Positions 43,868 to 52,526 of a stretch of DNA of 64,000 nucleotides are shown here, piece by piece. Made by a program: the position numbers and the translations under genes. Each line of letters begins with the position of its first letter. The stretch's first letter is position 1. The notes under the pieces are model-generated. The model saw nothing but the letters and a program-made list of their open reading frames with translations. It searched no databases and was not told the origin of the DNA. The DNA is from Nostoc sp. ATCC 53789 (GTDB lineage Bacteria; Cyanobacteriota; Cyanobacteriia; Cyanobacteriales; Nostocaceae), in NCBI RefSeq assembly GCF_009873495.1, contig NZ_CP046703.1, positions 3,248,501 through 3,312,500 on the forward strand. The letters run 5' to 3'.

Positions 43868-44194
43868 ATCAATTTTGGATTTAGGTAAGGGATTTCCAAG
43901 AAATAAATTTATCCAAATAAACGAACCACAGAGGCGCAGAGAACGCAGAGAGAGGAGAAATAGAGAGGATCTTTGCGTCAGTTTTGGGATATTTTAAACT
44001 CTCATTTCTCCGTGTCCTCTGCGCCTCTGCGGTTCGTTATTTAGGAGAAATGTAGAGTGGGCAAGGCCCACGCTACAAGTGAACAGAGGAAATGGAACAT
44101 GGAACGTTGTGATTGTCCTTTGTCATTAGTCCTACCCTGCGGGAAGCCGCTGCTGCGTCTATGTCCTTTGCAAATGACTAATGACTAATGACAG
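43868..44194. other. Intergenic region with long inverted repeat
   Basis: Mostly the hairpin repeat at 43917-44040, then heptamer-type and palindromic repeats (about 44098-44190, CCCTGCGGGAAGCCGCTGC type). No gene. Confidence 0.6.
43917..44040. repeat. Long inverted repeat built from two AACCGCAGAGGCGCAGAG copies
   Basis: The left arm ATAAACGAACCACAGAGGCG (from 43917) faces the right arm CGCCTCTGCGGTTCGTTAT (ending 44040), with about 35 bases of match on each side and a loop of about 45 bases. It resembles a non-autonomous transposable element. Confidence 0.75.
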
Positions 44195-45676
44195 TTATTT
44201 CTTAGCAGCCAGATATTCGTTTGCGGCTTTCTCAACACCTGTACCCTTGAAGAAGTCTTGATTGAGACTGGTGTACAACTCCAAGGGATGGATTGAGAGG
44301 AAGTAGCGGAGGTCTTCTTCGGTAATGATTTCGCGTTCTGCCATTGAGTAGGCGTTGGCAGTAACGGCGGTGATATCTGGAACATCCCAGTGACCGGAAT
44401 CGGAACCTAAGAAGGCTTTAACGCGATCGCCAAAAGGATTAGCTGCACGATTAAATGCTTGGCTTACACGGGTATCGTCTGATTCTGTACCGAAGTAGAA
44501 ATGATTCAAGAAGCGATCGCGCACATCTTCTGGTTTCTCAATTCCCGCTAGTTCAAATTCATCAAGTTCACCCGGATTTTCTGGAGCCAATAATTGATGG
44601 TGGAATCCTAAACCGTCACCAATTTTATCTAAGCGTCCATCTACCAGTTCGCCACCGTAGCGAGTATACAACTCTACTAATGCTTCCTTGTCGATAATAG
44701 CAGGATTGTTATTTGACAACAAATGTTGTTTGTTGCGGGTTTCCCAGTGCCAAATAATATCGGCGTATAGACTAGCACCCCAAGCTGAACCACCTTCTAA
44801 GAAGGCAAACTTTAATTGCGGGAAGCGGCGAGTAACTCCACCAAAGAACAGCGATTTGCATAATGCTTCGGCTGCAAAGGCGAAGTGATTAATGTGATTA
44901 TATTGGGCGTTGGTGACAGAACGCTGAGTTGTCCAACCTTGGCTAGAAGCATGAGTTGTGGGTACAACTTTTAGTTCTACGCACTTAGCCCAGAATGGAT
45001 CGTAATCATATTCGCTATCTAAGCCAAAGTTATCAATCCAAACCACTTCGTTAGCGACTTCTTTGCCGTATTTTTCAAAGGCAGGAATTGGCCGACGAAC
45101 GTAACCGGGGATTTGAATTGCTTTGAGTCCGAGAACATTTACCGCATATTCCAACTCTTCAATCCCTTCTTCGGGAGTGTGCAGGGGAATTGCCGCGATG
45201 GGTGTTAATCGGTCAGAATAAGGACGGAAAATATCAGCATGGTAGGTGTTAACTGCCCTACAAACAGCCCGCCGCATTTCTTCGTTGCCGATATTCGGGG
45301 CCATTGTTGCCAAGTTGGGATACACAACGGCGAAGTCTGTACCTGCTTCTTCCAAGCGCTCATGCAGCAACTTGGGTAAGCTAATGGTAGCCAAATTCAA
45401 AGTATTTTTTGTGGGACGACCCCACCAGTTAGGGCGATTGGTGCGATAAGCAAAACGTTCTTCCCAACTTTGTTTGTACCACTTAAAGCGCGAAGATCCT
45501 GGTAAATTTTCTTTGAAACGTTCTACAAGTTCAGTTCCACCAACTTGTTCTAAATAATCCAAGACTGCTGGTTCAAATTCTTGGGTATGTACATCGGTGT
45601 CAATGATCGGATAACCAAGTTTTTCCCGAATTTGAGCAGACCTGGTTTTTTGTGGGCGGTCTAAAGCGATCGTCAT
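44195..45676 (-). CDS. Amidohydrolase family (Amidohydrolase_2) protein, paralogue 1
   Basis: A 493-residue TIM-barrel metal-dependent hydrolase/decarboxylase-type protein. N-terminal KLGYPIIDTDVHTQEF holds the strand-1 metal site in a DxH form instead of HxH. Later ligands are the His of VVPTTHASSQGW, and the Asp in FLGSDSGHWDVPD, a typical strand-8 motif of Amidohydrolase_2. LDYLEQVGG and WYKQSWEERFAYR lie near the front. Family members hydrolyse or decarboxylate many small acids and amides. It is 80% or so similar by eye to the paralogue just upstream (45778-47259), from which it is separated by a hairpin (45720-45765). Position in a sulfonate region suggests a role in processing the carbon skeleton. 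Confidence 0.85.
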   Translation of the reverse strand: MTIALDRPQKTRSAQIREKLGYPIIDTDVHTQEFEPAVLDYLEQVGGTELVERFKENLPGSSRFKWYKQSWEERFAYRTNRPNWWGRPTKNTLNLATISLPKLLHERLEEAGTDFAVVYPNLATMAPNIGNEEMRRAVCRAVNTYHADIFRPYSDRLTPIAAIPLHTPEEGIEELEYAVNVLGLKAIQIPGYVRRPIPAFEKYGKEVANEVVWIDNFGLDSEYDYDPFWAKCVELKVVPTTHASSQGWTTQRSVTNAQYNHINHFAFAAEALCKSLFFGGVTRRFPQLKFAFLEGGSAWGASLYADIIWHWETRNKQHLLSNNNPAIIDKEALVELYTRYGGELVDGRLDKIGDGLGFHHQLLAPENPGELDEFELAGIEKPEDVRDRFLNHFYFGTESDDTRVSQAFNRAANPFGDRVKAFLGSDSGHWDVPDITAVTANAYSMAEREIITEEDLRYFLSIHPLELYTSLNQDFFKGTGVEKAANEYLAAKK

Positions 45677-45719
45677 GGTAGTTTACCCTAAATTATTCAA
45701 AAGATTGGTATTTGGGTAT

Positions 45720-45765
45720 GTAGTAAGCGCTTCAGCGCTTTCTTCGGCACTAAAGTGCTTACTAC
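45720..45765. repeat. Hairpin between the two amidohydrolase genes
   Basis: Arms GTAGTAAGCGCTTCAGCGC (45720-45738) and GCACTAAAGTGCTTACTAC (45747-45765) pair at about 16 of 19 positions. It shares the GTAGTAAG end with the hairpin at 2063-2110 and lies in the 101-base gap, so may affect the ratio of the two proteins. Confidence 0.75.
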
Positions 45766-45777
45766 GAACAATGATTT

Positions 45778-47259
45778 TTAAACCTTGCTAGCCAAAAATT
45801 CATCTGCGGTTTTCTCAACAGCCGTACCTTTGAAAAAGTCACGATTCAGGCTGGTGTATAACTCCAAGGGATGAATTGACAGAAAATATTGCAAATCTTC
45901 TTCGCTGATAATCTTGCGTTCTACCATTGAATAGGTATTAGCTGCGATCGCAGTAATATCAGGTACGTCCCAATGACCAGAATCAGAACCCAAGAAGGCT
46001 TTAACGCGATCGCCATAGGGATTAGCTTTGCGGTTAAAAGCTTGAGCTACACGGGTATCATCTGATTCTGTCCCGAAGTAGAAGTGATTCAAAAAGCGAT
46101 CGCGGATATCCTCTGGCTTAGTAACTCCTGCAACGGCGAATTCATCCAAATCACCTGGTTCTAGGGGAGATAATAACTCAGCGTGGAAACCTAAACCGCT
46201 ACCTAGTTGATCCAAACGACCATGTACTAATTCGCCACCGTAACGGGTATATAGTTCTAGTAATTCTTCGCGATCGATATTGGCTGGATTGTTGTTTTCC
46301 ACCAAATGATCTTTATTGCGTGTATCCCAATGCCAAATCAAATCGGTGTACAAACTAGCACCCCAAGCTGCGCCTCCTTCTAAAAAGGCAAACTTGAGTG
46401 TGGGGAAGCGGTGAGTGACACCACCAAAGAATAAAGATTTACATAGGGCTTCCGCAGCCGATGCAAAGTGACCAATATGGTTGTATTGGTAATTGCTAAT
46501 GGAACGCCGATTTATCCAACCCATACCAGAAGAGTGGGTGGTGGGTACAACTTTCAGTTCTACGCACTTCGCCCAGAAGGGATCGTAATCATACTTACTA
46601 TCCAAGCCAAAGGTGTCAATCCAAATGGCTTCGTTGGCTACTTCTTCGCCATATTTCTCAAAGGCGGGAATGGGGCGGCGGATATGTCCGGGAATTTGAA
46701 TGGCTTTGAGTCCCAGAATATTTACCGCATATTCCAATTCTGCGATCGCCTCTTCGGGCGTATGCATGGGAATAGCGGCAATTGGTGTTAAGCGATCGCT
46801 ATAAGGGCGAAAAATATCAGCGTGATAGGTGTTGGCTGCACGACAAACAGCCCGCCGCATTTCTTCATGACCGATGTGTGGGGCCATTGTTGCCAAGTTG
46901 GGGTACACAACGGCAAAGTCTGTACCAGCTTCTTGCAAGCGTTCGTGTAATAACTTTGGCAAACTAACGGTAGCTAAATTTAAAGCGTCGTTAGTGGGAC
47001 GAGTCCAGAAAGGAGGGCGGGCGGTGCGGTAAGTGCGGCGTTCATCCCAAGATTGTTTAAACCATTTAGAGCGAGATGCACCGGGTAAGTGTTCTTGAAA
47101 ACGCTCTGCGATCGCAGTTCCAGCAACTTGCTCTAAATAGTCTAAGAATGCTGGGGGAAATTCTTGAGTATGTATATCTGTGTCAATGATCGGATAACCA
47201 AGTTTTTCGCGGATTTGAGCAGACTTGGTTTTATGTGGACGGTCTAGTGCAATAGTCAT
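45778..47259 (-). CDS. Amidohydrolase family (Amidohydrolase_2) protein, paralogue 2
   Basis: 493 residues from the start at 47259 (MTIALDRPHKTKSAQIREKLGYPIIDTD); this start is chosen because it aligns exactly with the start of paralogue 1. An ATG two codons earlier (47265) is possible, whereas the open frame extending to 47328 is not supported. Metal-site motifs are the same as in paralogue 1: IIDTDIHTQEF, VVPTTHSSGMGW and FLGSDSGHWDVPD. Sequence differences are concentrated in the middle and in LLSPLEPGDLDEFAVAG, so the two may differ in substrate. The pair looks like a recent tandem duplication kept in the cyanobacterium. Confidence 0.85.
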   Translation of the reverse strand: MTIALDRPHKTKSAQIREKLGYPIIDTDIHTQEFPPAFLDYLEQVAGTAIAERFQEHLPGASRSKWFKQSWDERRTYRTARPPFWTRPTNDALNLATVSLPKLLHERLQEAGTDFAVVYPNLATMAPHIGHEEMRRAVCRAANTYHADIFRPYSDRLTPIAAIPMHTPEEAIAELEYAVNILGLKAIQIPGHIRRPIPAFEKYGEEVANEAIWIDTFGLDSKYDYDPFWAKCVELKVVPTTHSSGMGWINRRSISNYQYNHIGHFASAAEALCKSLFFGGVTHRFPTLKFAFLEGGAAWGASLYTDLIWHWDTRNKDHLVENNNPANIDREELLELYTRYGGELVHGRLDQLGSGLGFHAELLSPLEPGDLDEFAVAGVTKPEDIRDRFLNHFYFGTESDDTRVAQAFNRKANPYGDRVKAFLGSDSGHWDVPDITAIAANTYSMVERKIISEEDLQYFLSIHPLELYTSLNRDFFKGTAVEKTADEFLASKV

Positions 47260-47789
47260 GGCCATTTTACCTAGATTTTCAAATGGATTGGTCAAGAAGG
47301 AAGCAGAAAGTTTACAGGGCTTACGCAAAATAAAGGAAAAACGAACCGCAAAGGCGCAAAGGACACGTTCGCCCTTGGCGTTCCCGAAGGGTAGGAATGA
47401 AAGTTTTAGAGAGTTATTGCGTGAGTCCTAAGTTTATAAGTCTGGGAGTTGAGCCTTTGAGCTTGGGAGTTGAGCTTTTGAGCTTGGGAGTTGAGCCTTT
47501 GAGCTTGGGAGTTGAGCCTTTGAGCTTGGGAGTTGCACCTTTGAACCTGGAATTTGCACCTTTGAACCGGGGAGTTGCACCTTTGAACCTGGGAGTTGCA
47601 CCTTTGAACTTGGGAGTTGCACCTTTGAACCTGGGAGTTGCACCTTTGAACTTGGAAGTTGCACCTTTGAACTTGGAAGTTGCTCTTTTAAAAGACTTAA
47701 TTACAGAAATTTGTTTTTCTTGCTCAGAAAAGTCACTGATTTCTATCTCCTCATCTTCGTCATCTCCCCCACTCCCCACTCCCCATTTC
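47260..47789. other. Intergenic region dominated by a minisatellite
   Basis: Holds an AACCGCAAAGGCGC repeat (47341-47369), a palindromic GCCCTTGGCGTTCCCGAAGGG segment (about 47371-47391), the 21-bp minisatellite (47439-47690), and a TC-rich segment near 47740-47790. Open frames on both strands here are products of the repeat. Confidence 0.7.
47439..47690. repeat. 21-bp minisatellite, 12 units
   Basis: Twelve direct units of the form AACTTGGGAGTTGCACCTTTG, running from 47439 to 47690. The first four are GAGCC-type and the later ones GCACC-type, showing internal evolution. As the unit is a multiple of 3 with no stop in most frames, it opens long frames on both strands. Confidence 0.92.
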
Positions 47790-48800
47790 CTATTTTTCTT
47801 CAGCAACCCAGTCTGTTAATTTAAAGTCCGACTTTGCTAAACCCTGCGAGACTAAAAATTTCTTTGTTCCCTCTAAAAGTTTCACTCCCTCGGCTGGTAA
47901 TGGTTCTTCTGATACCTGTCTGAGTGGGAACGATACTTTTATAATATCGATGGGATATTTAGTAGTTTGAGCATGATACTGATAATATTCTTCAGAATTA
48001 GCTTTTAAATCCTTAGCTGCTTCTGTGAGAATTGCATTAAATTTCTGTGGGAAATCAGGCTGTTTTGCCAGAAAACTTTCAGTTGCTACAACTAATGATG
48101 TCCCTGAAAGACCCTTATGATTCGCAGAAGAATCAATCACTGGAAACCCTTGTGATTTCAGAAAAGGCCCCAGATCGCTAGAGGTTGCATAAGCTGCTAT
48201 ATCACCACGTTCTAAAGCCGCTTTTGCCTCAGTAGTCATCAAGTGAACAACTTTTACATCCTTGGCAATTTTAGCTTCAGCTAACAGACCCAGCAGGTAT
48301 CGGTGCATATAAGAGCCTTTTTGGGTAGCTATTTTTTCACCCTTAAGTTCAGCAAGCGATCGCGCACCATTCTTTTTCGCTACTAACCAGGCGGTTGTAT
48401 TAAATTGGCTAATCCGCAACAGTCGGGTTTCTTGACCCCTAGCTTTCAAAACTATGGCTGGTGTATCGCCTAAAGAACCAACATCTAATTGTCCGGCGAC
48501 AAGCGCCTCATTTAGATCCGGCCCGTTAGGAAATCTTGCAAAAGTAATGTTTTTAAATCCTGCTTTTTGCAACTCACGATTTAAAATTCCTTTTTTCTTT
48601 GCCCAACCAAGTGCCCCTGTAGGTTCAGAACTACCTACATAACCTATTCGTAGGGTAGAAATATTATTAGATGCAGCGACAGCTTTATTGACATTAACAG
48701 CCTCAATGGATTGAGCAGATTTAGTTTCACCTTGGCTACATGCTGTAGTTAGTAGCAGTAGGACACAAGCTACTGAGGTTGATAATCTCGTACTAGACAT
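47790..48800 (-). CDS. SsuA/NMT1-like ABC substrate-binding lipoprotein (C)
   Basis: The start at 48800 (MSSTRLSTSVACVLLLLTTACSQG) gives 336 residues with a lipoprotein signal (LLLTTAC). The frame is open upstream to 49067 only because a palindromic repeat lies there (48851-48970). The domain STLRIGYVGSSEPTGALGWAKKKGILNRELQKAGFKNITFARFPNGPDLNEALVAGQLDVGSLGDTPAIVLKARGQ has the sulfonate-binding family layout. It is more distant from A and B than they are from each other. It lies downstream of the flavoprotein/ferredoxin pair on the same strand and may supply their substrate. Confidence 0.87.
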   Translation of the reverse strand: MSSTRLSTSVACVLLLLTTACSQGETKSAQSIEAVNVNKAVAASNNISTLRIGYVGSSEPTGALGWAKKKGILNRELQKAGFKNITFARFPNGPDLNEALVAGQLDVGSLGDTPAIVLKARGQETRLLRISQFNTTAWLVAKKNGARSLAELKGEKIATQKGSYMHRYLLGLLAEAKIAKDVKVVHLMTTEAKAALERGDIAAYATSSDLGPFLKSQGFPVIDSSANHKGLSGTSLVVATESFLAKQPDFPQKFNAILTEAAKDLKANSEEYYQYHAQTTKYPIDIIKVSFPLRQVSEEPLPAEGVKLLEGTKKFLVSQGLAKSDFKLTDWVAEEK

Positions 48801-48850
48801 AAGGTATCTAGGGCGTGTTTCCAAACCTCTCGTTAAGCAATCTCGTCTTT

Positions 48851-48970
48851 GAAGATCCCCCCAACCCCCCTTAAAAAGGGGGGCTTTAAGAATTTCTTTT
48901 CCCTCTTTAAAAAAAAGGGCTTTAAGAATTTCTTTTCCCCCCTTTTTAAGGGGGGTTAGGGGGGATCTTC
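48851..48970. repeat. Long palindromic element (GATCCCCCC...GGGGGGATC)
   Basis: Left arm GAAGATCCCCCCAACCCCCC (from 48851) and right arm GGGGGGTTAGGGGGGATCTTC (ending 48970), plus an internal duplication of CTTTAAGAATTTCTTTTCCC. Related to the palindrome inside 13073-13238. It falls between the ferredoxin gene and SBP C. Confidence 0.8.
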
Positions 48971-49086
48971 GAGTTTGAAAACAGTCACTAGACTCAAAAT
49001 ACCTAATTTTTATAGGACTACGTTCTGCTTCCTGCTTCTTGCTTCCTGCCTTTTTTAATGCCAGCATGACTTTTTTCTCCGCCGCA

Positions 49087-49416
49087 CTACTTCATCTGCT
49101 TCAAAATTTGGAATGTTTGATCCGCTTTTGCTGTTGAAGTACGTTTATGCCCCCAGCCGATGTTTTCCCGGTAACTACCCAGCAGCCCAACTTCTGCCAA
49201 TTCTGCCTCGTTGACTGAAGCCGTCACATCGCTTTCTGGTGCTACATAAAGCGCATCAACTGGACAATACAATTCGCACATATAACAGGTTTGACAGTCA
49301 CTCTGTCGAGCAATGGTTGGCGGCGCATCAGCTACACGGTCAAATACGTTGGTTGGACAAATATTCACGCAGATATTACATTTTATGCACCGCGATTCGC
49401 TGACCAACTCAATCAC
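49087..49416 (-). CDS. 2x[4Fe-4S] ferredoxin partner of the flavoprotein (AprB-like)
   Basis: A 109-residue protein with two four-cysteine cluster motifs: CIKCNICVNICP (about 10-21) and CQTCYMCELYCP (about 42-53), like bacterial 8Fe-8S ferredoxins and the AprB core. A C-terminal tail of about 55 residues (SYRENIGWGHKRTSTAKADQTFQILKQMK) goes beyond the ferredoxin fold. It begins with GTG at 49416, overlapping the TGA of the flavoprotein gene (GTGA), so the two are translationally coupled and almost surely form a complex. It probably passes electrons to or from the flavoprotein. Confidence 0.88.
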   Translation of the reverse strand: MIELVSESRCIKCNICVNICPTNVFDRVADAPPTIARQSDCQTCYMCELYCPVDALYVAPESDVTASVNEAELAEVGLLGSYRENIGWGHKRTSTAKADQTFQILKQMK

Positions 49417-51047
49417 ACTGCTGCTCCTATTTTAGATAAAGGCTTTTCTGTACTTAGCGGCTGACTCTTCACCCAAACCTGATCTAATCCGCCGCTAATC
49501 AGGTGATGTTGCTGGTTAGCATCAAGTTCTGGATAGTCTTGATGTTTGTGCATCCCACGAGTTTCTTTACGTTCAATGGCACTGCTGTACATCCATCGTG
49601 CTGTGGCTACCATTGCCGTAGCTTCTCGCGCCCGGATTAGCTCTTTATCTGATGTTACGTGGCTGTTGCGGAGTTCTTGCCAAAGATGATTTAGCTTACT
49701 CAAAGACTCGGTTAAGCCTTGTTCTGTACGGAAATAGTTCTTTTCGTAGGGGAATACTTCAGCTTGGACTGCTTGAATAATTTCATCAGTCGCTAAGGAG
49801 CGATGCCTTCGGCGGCAAGCTACGCTCCCACTCTGTAATCCTACCTCTCCAATACCCTTAACTTGTCGTTGAGTTTTGTATTCTCCCAAGCTGCGGCTAT
49901 ATTCAGCAGCCGATTTACCCGACCAATAGCCAGAAGATATTGCCCAAGCTGCGTTATGACTACCACCGCCAGTAAATCCGCCACAAATCAGTTCGCGTGT
50001 AGCCGCATCTCCAGCCGCATAGAGTCCCCGCACTGAACTAGCACAACTCTCATCGACAATCCGAATTCCTCCCGTACCGCGCACAGTTCCCTCTAAACGC
50101 AGAGTCACAGGGAAACGTTGGGTAAATGGATCGATACCTGCACGATCAAAGGGTAAAAAGAAGTTGGGCTGTGCTAAACGCATAGATGGCCGCATCGATT
50201 CCGCCGCTTTGTCTATGATGGCGTAAACTGGCTGTTGCAGTAATGTCTGGGCAATTACTGACCGTCTATGAGAACTTGCACCCGGAATCACACTACCGTC
50301 TTCGTAGGTGAAAGTTGCCCAATTATAAAACAGGGTTTTGGTAACTGAAGAAAAAGCGGGGGAGATGCCATAGGCATTGGAAAATTCCATACCTGACATC
50401 TCAGCACCTGCTTCAGCAGCCATCAGATAACCATCCCCCGTCAGGACGTTGCATCCTAACGCTTTACTGAGAAATGCACAGCCGCCTGTGGCGATAATTG
50501 TGGACTGCGATCGCACTTTCCATTTCTCACCAGTTTGACGATTCACACCTGTTGCACCAGCAACAGCACCATCGTCATCTACCAGTAGTTCTAAGGCGGG
50601 GCTATTATCTAAAATCTTGACTCCAGCGCGTTGAATTTGCCGCCGCATCAGCCGCATATACTCTGGCCCTTGCAGCGATCGCCGGTAGGGTTTGCCTTCA
50701 TCGTCGGTAGGGAAGGGATAACCCCACTCTGCTAACTGATTGACGTTTGCATAGGTCTGATCCAGTACTCGATCCATCCAATTGCGATCGGACAAAAACC
50801 CACCCAACGATTCTCGACTCGCCTTTGCAGTTTCTCGTGCTTCTGGGTCAGGCGGCACATACCACACACCATTTCCAGATGCAGCAGCGCATCCAGTCGT
50901 ACCACAATATCCTTTGTCTACCAGGACAACTTTTGCTCCACTTGATGCAGCACTCCAAGCCGCCCAAGTTCCAGCCGGGCCACCTCCAATCACAAGCACA
51001 TCTGCTTCTAAGTCAAGTTCAAAATCGGTTGTTAACGTCTTCAGCAT
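49413..51047 (-). CDS. FAD-dependent oxidoreductase, AprA/fumarate-reductase-like flavoprotein
   Basis: A 544-residue flavoprotein of the succinate dehydrogenase/fumarate reductase/adenylylsulfate reductase alpha group. The FAD-binding start is VLVIGGGPAGTWAAWSAASSGAKVVLVDKGYCGTTGCAAASGNGVWY (GxGxxG near 21-26), and the C-terminal flavin site is GLYAAGDAATRELICGGFTGGGSHNAAWAISSG. With its ferredoxin it resembles AprAB. Near residue 405 a segment GLQSGSVACRRRHRSLAT derives from an intergenic-type repeat inserted in frame. The presence of the pair beside sulfonate-binding proteins suggests a redox step on a sulfur compound. ATG at 51047. The substrate is unknown. Confidence 0.85.
   Translation of the reverse strand: MLKTLTTDFELDLEADVLVIGGGPAGTWAAWSAASSGAKVVLVDKGYCGTTGCAAASGNGVWYVPPDPEARETAKASRESLGGFLSDRNWMDRVLDQTYANVNQLAEWGYPFPTDDEGKPYRRSLQGPEYMRLMRRQIQRAGVKILDNSPALELLVDDDGAVAGATGVNRQTGEKWKVRSQSTIIATGGCAFLSKALGCNVLTGDGYLMAAEAGAEMSGMEFSNAYGISPAFSSVTKTLFYNWATFTYEDGSVIPGASSHRRSVIAQTLLQQPVYAIIDKAAESMRPSMRLAQPNFFLPFDRAGIDPFTQRFPVTLRLEGTVRGTGGIRIVDESCASSVRGLYAAGDAATRELICGGFTGGGSHNAAWAISSGYWSGKSAAEYSRSLGEYKTQRQVKGIGEVGLQSGSVACRRRHRSLATDEIIQAVQAEVFPYEKNYFRTEQGLTESLSKLNHLWQELRNSHVTSDKELIRAREATAMVATARWMYSSAIERKETRGMHKHQDYPELDANQQHHLISGGLDQVWVKSQPLSTEKPLSKIGAAV
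49797..49833 (-). repeat. Palindromic repeat inserted within the flavoprotein gene
   Basis: AGGAGCGATGCCTTCGGCGG then CAAGCTACGCTCCC is the kind of repeat otherwise found between genes (GGAGCG/CGCTCC ends, GCCTTCGGCGGC core). It adds about 12-14 residues without breaking the frame, in a linker region between the flavin domain and the C-terminal helical domain. Confidence 0.6.
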
Positions 51048-51404
51048 TTACAATTTCCCCCCATCGATAAAGTCTTAAGCATCAAGTCTTCACCCCATCG
51101 ATGCTGCAAAATATTCAGAAATCTGTTTGCCCATTTACTTGAGGACTTCTCAGTAGCCTCTATTTATGGCTCATTTAGCCAGAATAGAAAATCCTTTAAC
51201 TTGATCGGCGAACCGTAGTTTATTTATATAACAAAGCTTTTCACAGTTTGAGATAAAAAGCAAGCATTTTAACAAATTCAAATGTAAATTTATCAAAACA
51301 GAATTCAGGTGTCAGGACGGGCTAAACCCTAGCTATCCGCTAACAAAATTAATAATGAATGCTGTACAACGGAGGGTAGCAAGGCCGCGATCGGTAGAAA
51401 TATC
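51048..51404. other. Intergenic region upstream of the flavoprotein operon
   Basis: About 360 bases, likely with the promoter of the flavoprotein-ferredoxin operon. Near the start ATCGATAAAGTCTTAAGCATC and AAGTCTTCACCCCATCGATG share CCCCATCGAT (51058-51068 and 51091-51101), a direct repeat 33 bases apart that might be an operator. Confidence 0.4.
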
Positions 51405-52418
51405 TTAAGAATCCTCATTTCTTTTAAGGTGGGGAGCCTCAACTAGTTTGTCAGTATTATGATGTGTTGAATTGGGCGATTTAGAATAGAAGCCACCTAC
51501 CTCTGCCAAAGTATAAAGGGGTCTAGCTTTAACTTCTTCATAGATGCGCCCTATATATTCGCCTAAAATGCCAACACTAACTAACTGCACAGATCCGAGA
51601 AAGAAAATTGCCATCAAAATAATCGTGAACCCAGTTAAAGGCGAATGGGGAAGAAAAAGCCGCCAATACAAGATTAATAAAGCCATGAAGATGGCCGCCG
51701 CCGCCGCTAATAAGCCTAAGTAGGTTGATAACCGCAGTGGAACTATTGAAAAGGATACTAAACCATTAATAGCAAGGGCCAAAGATTTGCTGAAAGTGTA
51801 TTTAACTTCCCCAGCAAAGCGGGGATCGCGCTCGAACCGAATTGCTGTTTGCTGAAAGCCAACCCAAGAACGCAAACCACGAATGTAGCGGGTACGTTCT
51901 GGCATAGAATTGAGAATATCTACAATTTGCCGATCCATTAAACAAAAATCACCAGTATCAGTAGGAATATCTACATCTGCAAGCTTCTTGAGGAGACGAT
52001 AAAAAAAGTAGGCAGTAAAACGCTTAAACCATCCTTCCTTGAGGCGTTGAGTGCGTTGAGCGTAGACGACCTGATAGCCCTGTCGCCATTTTTCAATCAT
52101 GTCTGGGATTAGTTCTGGCGGATCTTGTAAGTCAGCATCAAGGATGATAATAACTTGACCTCGAACAAAATTAAGACCGGCAGTAACTGCAATTTGATGA
52201 CCAAAGTTACGAGCAAAGCTCAAGTAGCAAATGCGTGGATCTTTTTGATGGAGTTCTCGTATTAATTGTAAGGAGCGATCGCGGCTACCATCATTGATTA
52301 AAATTAATTCGACAAGACCATCTAGCCGATTCATTACTGCACTTAGTCTGCGGTATAGTTCGGGTATAATTTCTTCTTCGTTATAAATTGGAACAATCAA
52401 TGAATACTTTGGTAGCAT
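51405..52418 (-). CDS. Membrane glycosyltransferase family 2 (GtrB/DPM1-like)
   Basis: A 337-residue glycosyltransferase that transfers a sugar to a lipid carrier such as undecaprenyl phosphate. The GT-A domain shows [62 protein letters not shown] (DXD) and [13 protein letters not shown]. Two C-terminal transmembrane helices (about 231-252 and 264-288) match the GtrB/ArnC/DPM1 type. It is 108 bases downstream of the TVP38-type gene on the same strand. It probably serves cell-envelope polysaccharide rather than sulfonate use. Confidence 0.92.
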   Translation of the reverse strand: MLPKYSLIVPIYNEEEIIPELYRRLSAVMNRLDGLVELILINDGSRDRSLQLIRELHQKDPRICYLSFARNFGHQIAVTAGLNFVRGQVIIILDADLQDPPELIPDMIEKWRQGYQVVYAQRTQRLKEGWFKRFTAYFFYRLLKKLADVDIPTDTGDFCLMDRQIVDILNSMPERTRYIRGLRSWVGFQQTAIRFERDPRFAGEVKYTFSKSLALAINGLVSFSIVPLRLSTYLGLLAAAAAIFMALLILYWRLFLPHSPLTGFTIILMAIFFLGSVQLVSVGILGEYIGRIYEEVKARPLYTLAEVGGFYSKSPNSTHHNTDKLVEAPHLKRNEDS

Positions 52419-52526
52419 CTAGGAATTCCGTTTAATTTTGAAACAGCCAAGCTGACAGACTGCTTCTCATGATAAATGGTTTAGTTCTCAGTATACTTAG
52501 CAAGATTCAAGTCAGATTGTTATAGT

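Noticed and set aside
47397..47819. Long open frames on both strands (140 and 130 codons) with heptapeptide repeats such as LGVAPLN and KFKGATP
   Set aside because: They arise from the 21-bp minisatellite, whose unit length keeps all frames open. There is no ribosome-binding site and one frame overlaps the end of the substrate-binding protein gene.
48801..49067. 89-residue N-terminal extension of substrate-binding protein C
   Set aside because: It is encoded by the palindromic repeat at 48851-48970 and would hide the lipoprotein signal peptide that starts at 48800.
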